Shown here: one piece after another, positions 13,526 through 13,658 of the stretch
Position numbering within the stretch: position 1 is the first letter of the stretch
How the letters are laid out: the number at the start of each line of letters is the position of its first letter
Assembly (NCBI GenBank): GCA_023415515.1
Contig: JAEZKH010000078.1
Coordinates: 1 to 13,658 of the forward strand
Source of the DNA: Actinomycetes bacterium
GTDB taxonomy: Bacteria > Actinomycetota > Actinomycetes > Mycobacteriales > Mycobacteriaceae
Length of the DNA: 13,658 nucleotides
Reading direction: 5' to 3'
Translations under genes and position numbers: made by a program
Notes under the pieces: model-generated
Told to the model about the DNA's origin: nothing
The model's input: the letters and a program-made list of their open reading frames with translations, nothing else
Database searches by the model: none

Positions 13526-13619
13526 ACCTGACCCTCGTTGGTCAGGTGGTCTGCGGCGTCTCTGCCCTCCTGAGACGCGAGGGGCCGCAGCCCCTCTGGG
13601 GAATCCGCAGCTGTGCGGA
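13526..13619 (-). promoter_or_regulatory. Four tandem hairpins in the leader of the secreted repeat protein
   Basis: Within 94 bases upstream of the secreted protein there are four consecutive perfect inverted repeats: 13526-13547 (8-bp stem, 6-base loop), 13557-13577 (6-bp, 9-base loop), 13579-13596 (7-bp, 4-base loop) and 13604-13619 (6-bp, 4-base loop). They would form a structured 5' leader, or operators, for the gene starting at 13484. One could instead be a terminator for a gene beyond the window's right edge. I cannot match them to a known riboswitch. Confidence 0.4.
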
Positions 13620-13658
13620 ATGGAGTTTCGTGTCAGGAAGAGGGTGGGTGCCCGGGGT

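Noticed and set aside
13485..13658. ydaO-type (c-di-AMP) riboswitch before a secreted protein
   Set aside because: The hairpins are simple and consecutive, and I could not match the conserved core by eye.

Overview
The window looks like chromosomal DNA of a mycobacterium, most likely an environmental rapid grower of the Mycolicibacterium type. Supporting signs are the high GC content, the families present (WS/DGAT acyltransferase, FDOR/PPOX split-barrel proteins, a Ddn-like deazaflavin oxidoreductase, pirin, a secreted Gly-Asn repeat protein), starts that look leaderless behind TANNNT -10 boxes, and a MIRU-like insertion between two genes. Everything here was read from sequence alone; family names come from recognised motifs, not searches.

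Region 1 (1-4620) is accessory. Two very small divergent genes (21-170 minus, 363-536 plus) sit beside a mobile element of about 3.7 kb. Imperfect inverted repeats near 652-680 and 4352-4375 bound the element, and extra copies of the same motif lie at its left end. Inside are a ribbon-helix-helix protein (952-1179), a possible 32-residue leader ORF with a very strong ribosome site (1323-1421), a tyrosine-recombinase-like protein whose catalytic residues look eroded (1421-2491), and a large DDE transposase-like protein (2488-4281). The last three reading frames are chained by TGATG and ATGA overlaps, and the unit ends in a 12-bp perfect hairpin. An integrase-like protein coupled to a DDE transposase is the best candidate here for a little-described system.

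Region 2 (4603-7481, minus strand) is a tight operon: a hotdog thioesterase-like protein, a wax ester synthase/diacylglycerol acyltransferase, and a PPOX split-barrel protein overlapping the acyltransferase by ATGA or starting two bases after it. Acyl-CoA handling and storage-lipid synthesis are the likely theme. A promoter can be proposed at 7453-7481. The first gene may start at an ATT codon.

Region 3 (7510-10773, plus strand) diverges from that operon. It holds a molybdopterin oxidoreductase with an N-terminal [4Fe-4S] motif, a PPOX-class protein probably using F420, and a Ddn-like nitroreductase-family protein. All three are redox enzymes and are closely spaced.

Region 4 (10775-13658, minus strand) holds a secreted protein made of Gly-Asn repeats behind a leader with four consecutive hairpins, a pirin, a MIRU-like 80-bp spacer, a small GNAT-fold protein, and the 37-codon remnant of a thioesterase-family gene that has been lost.
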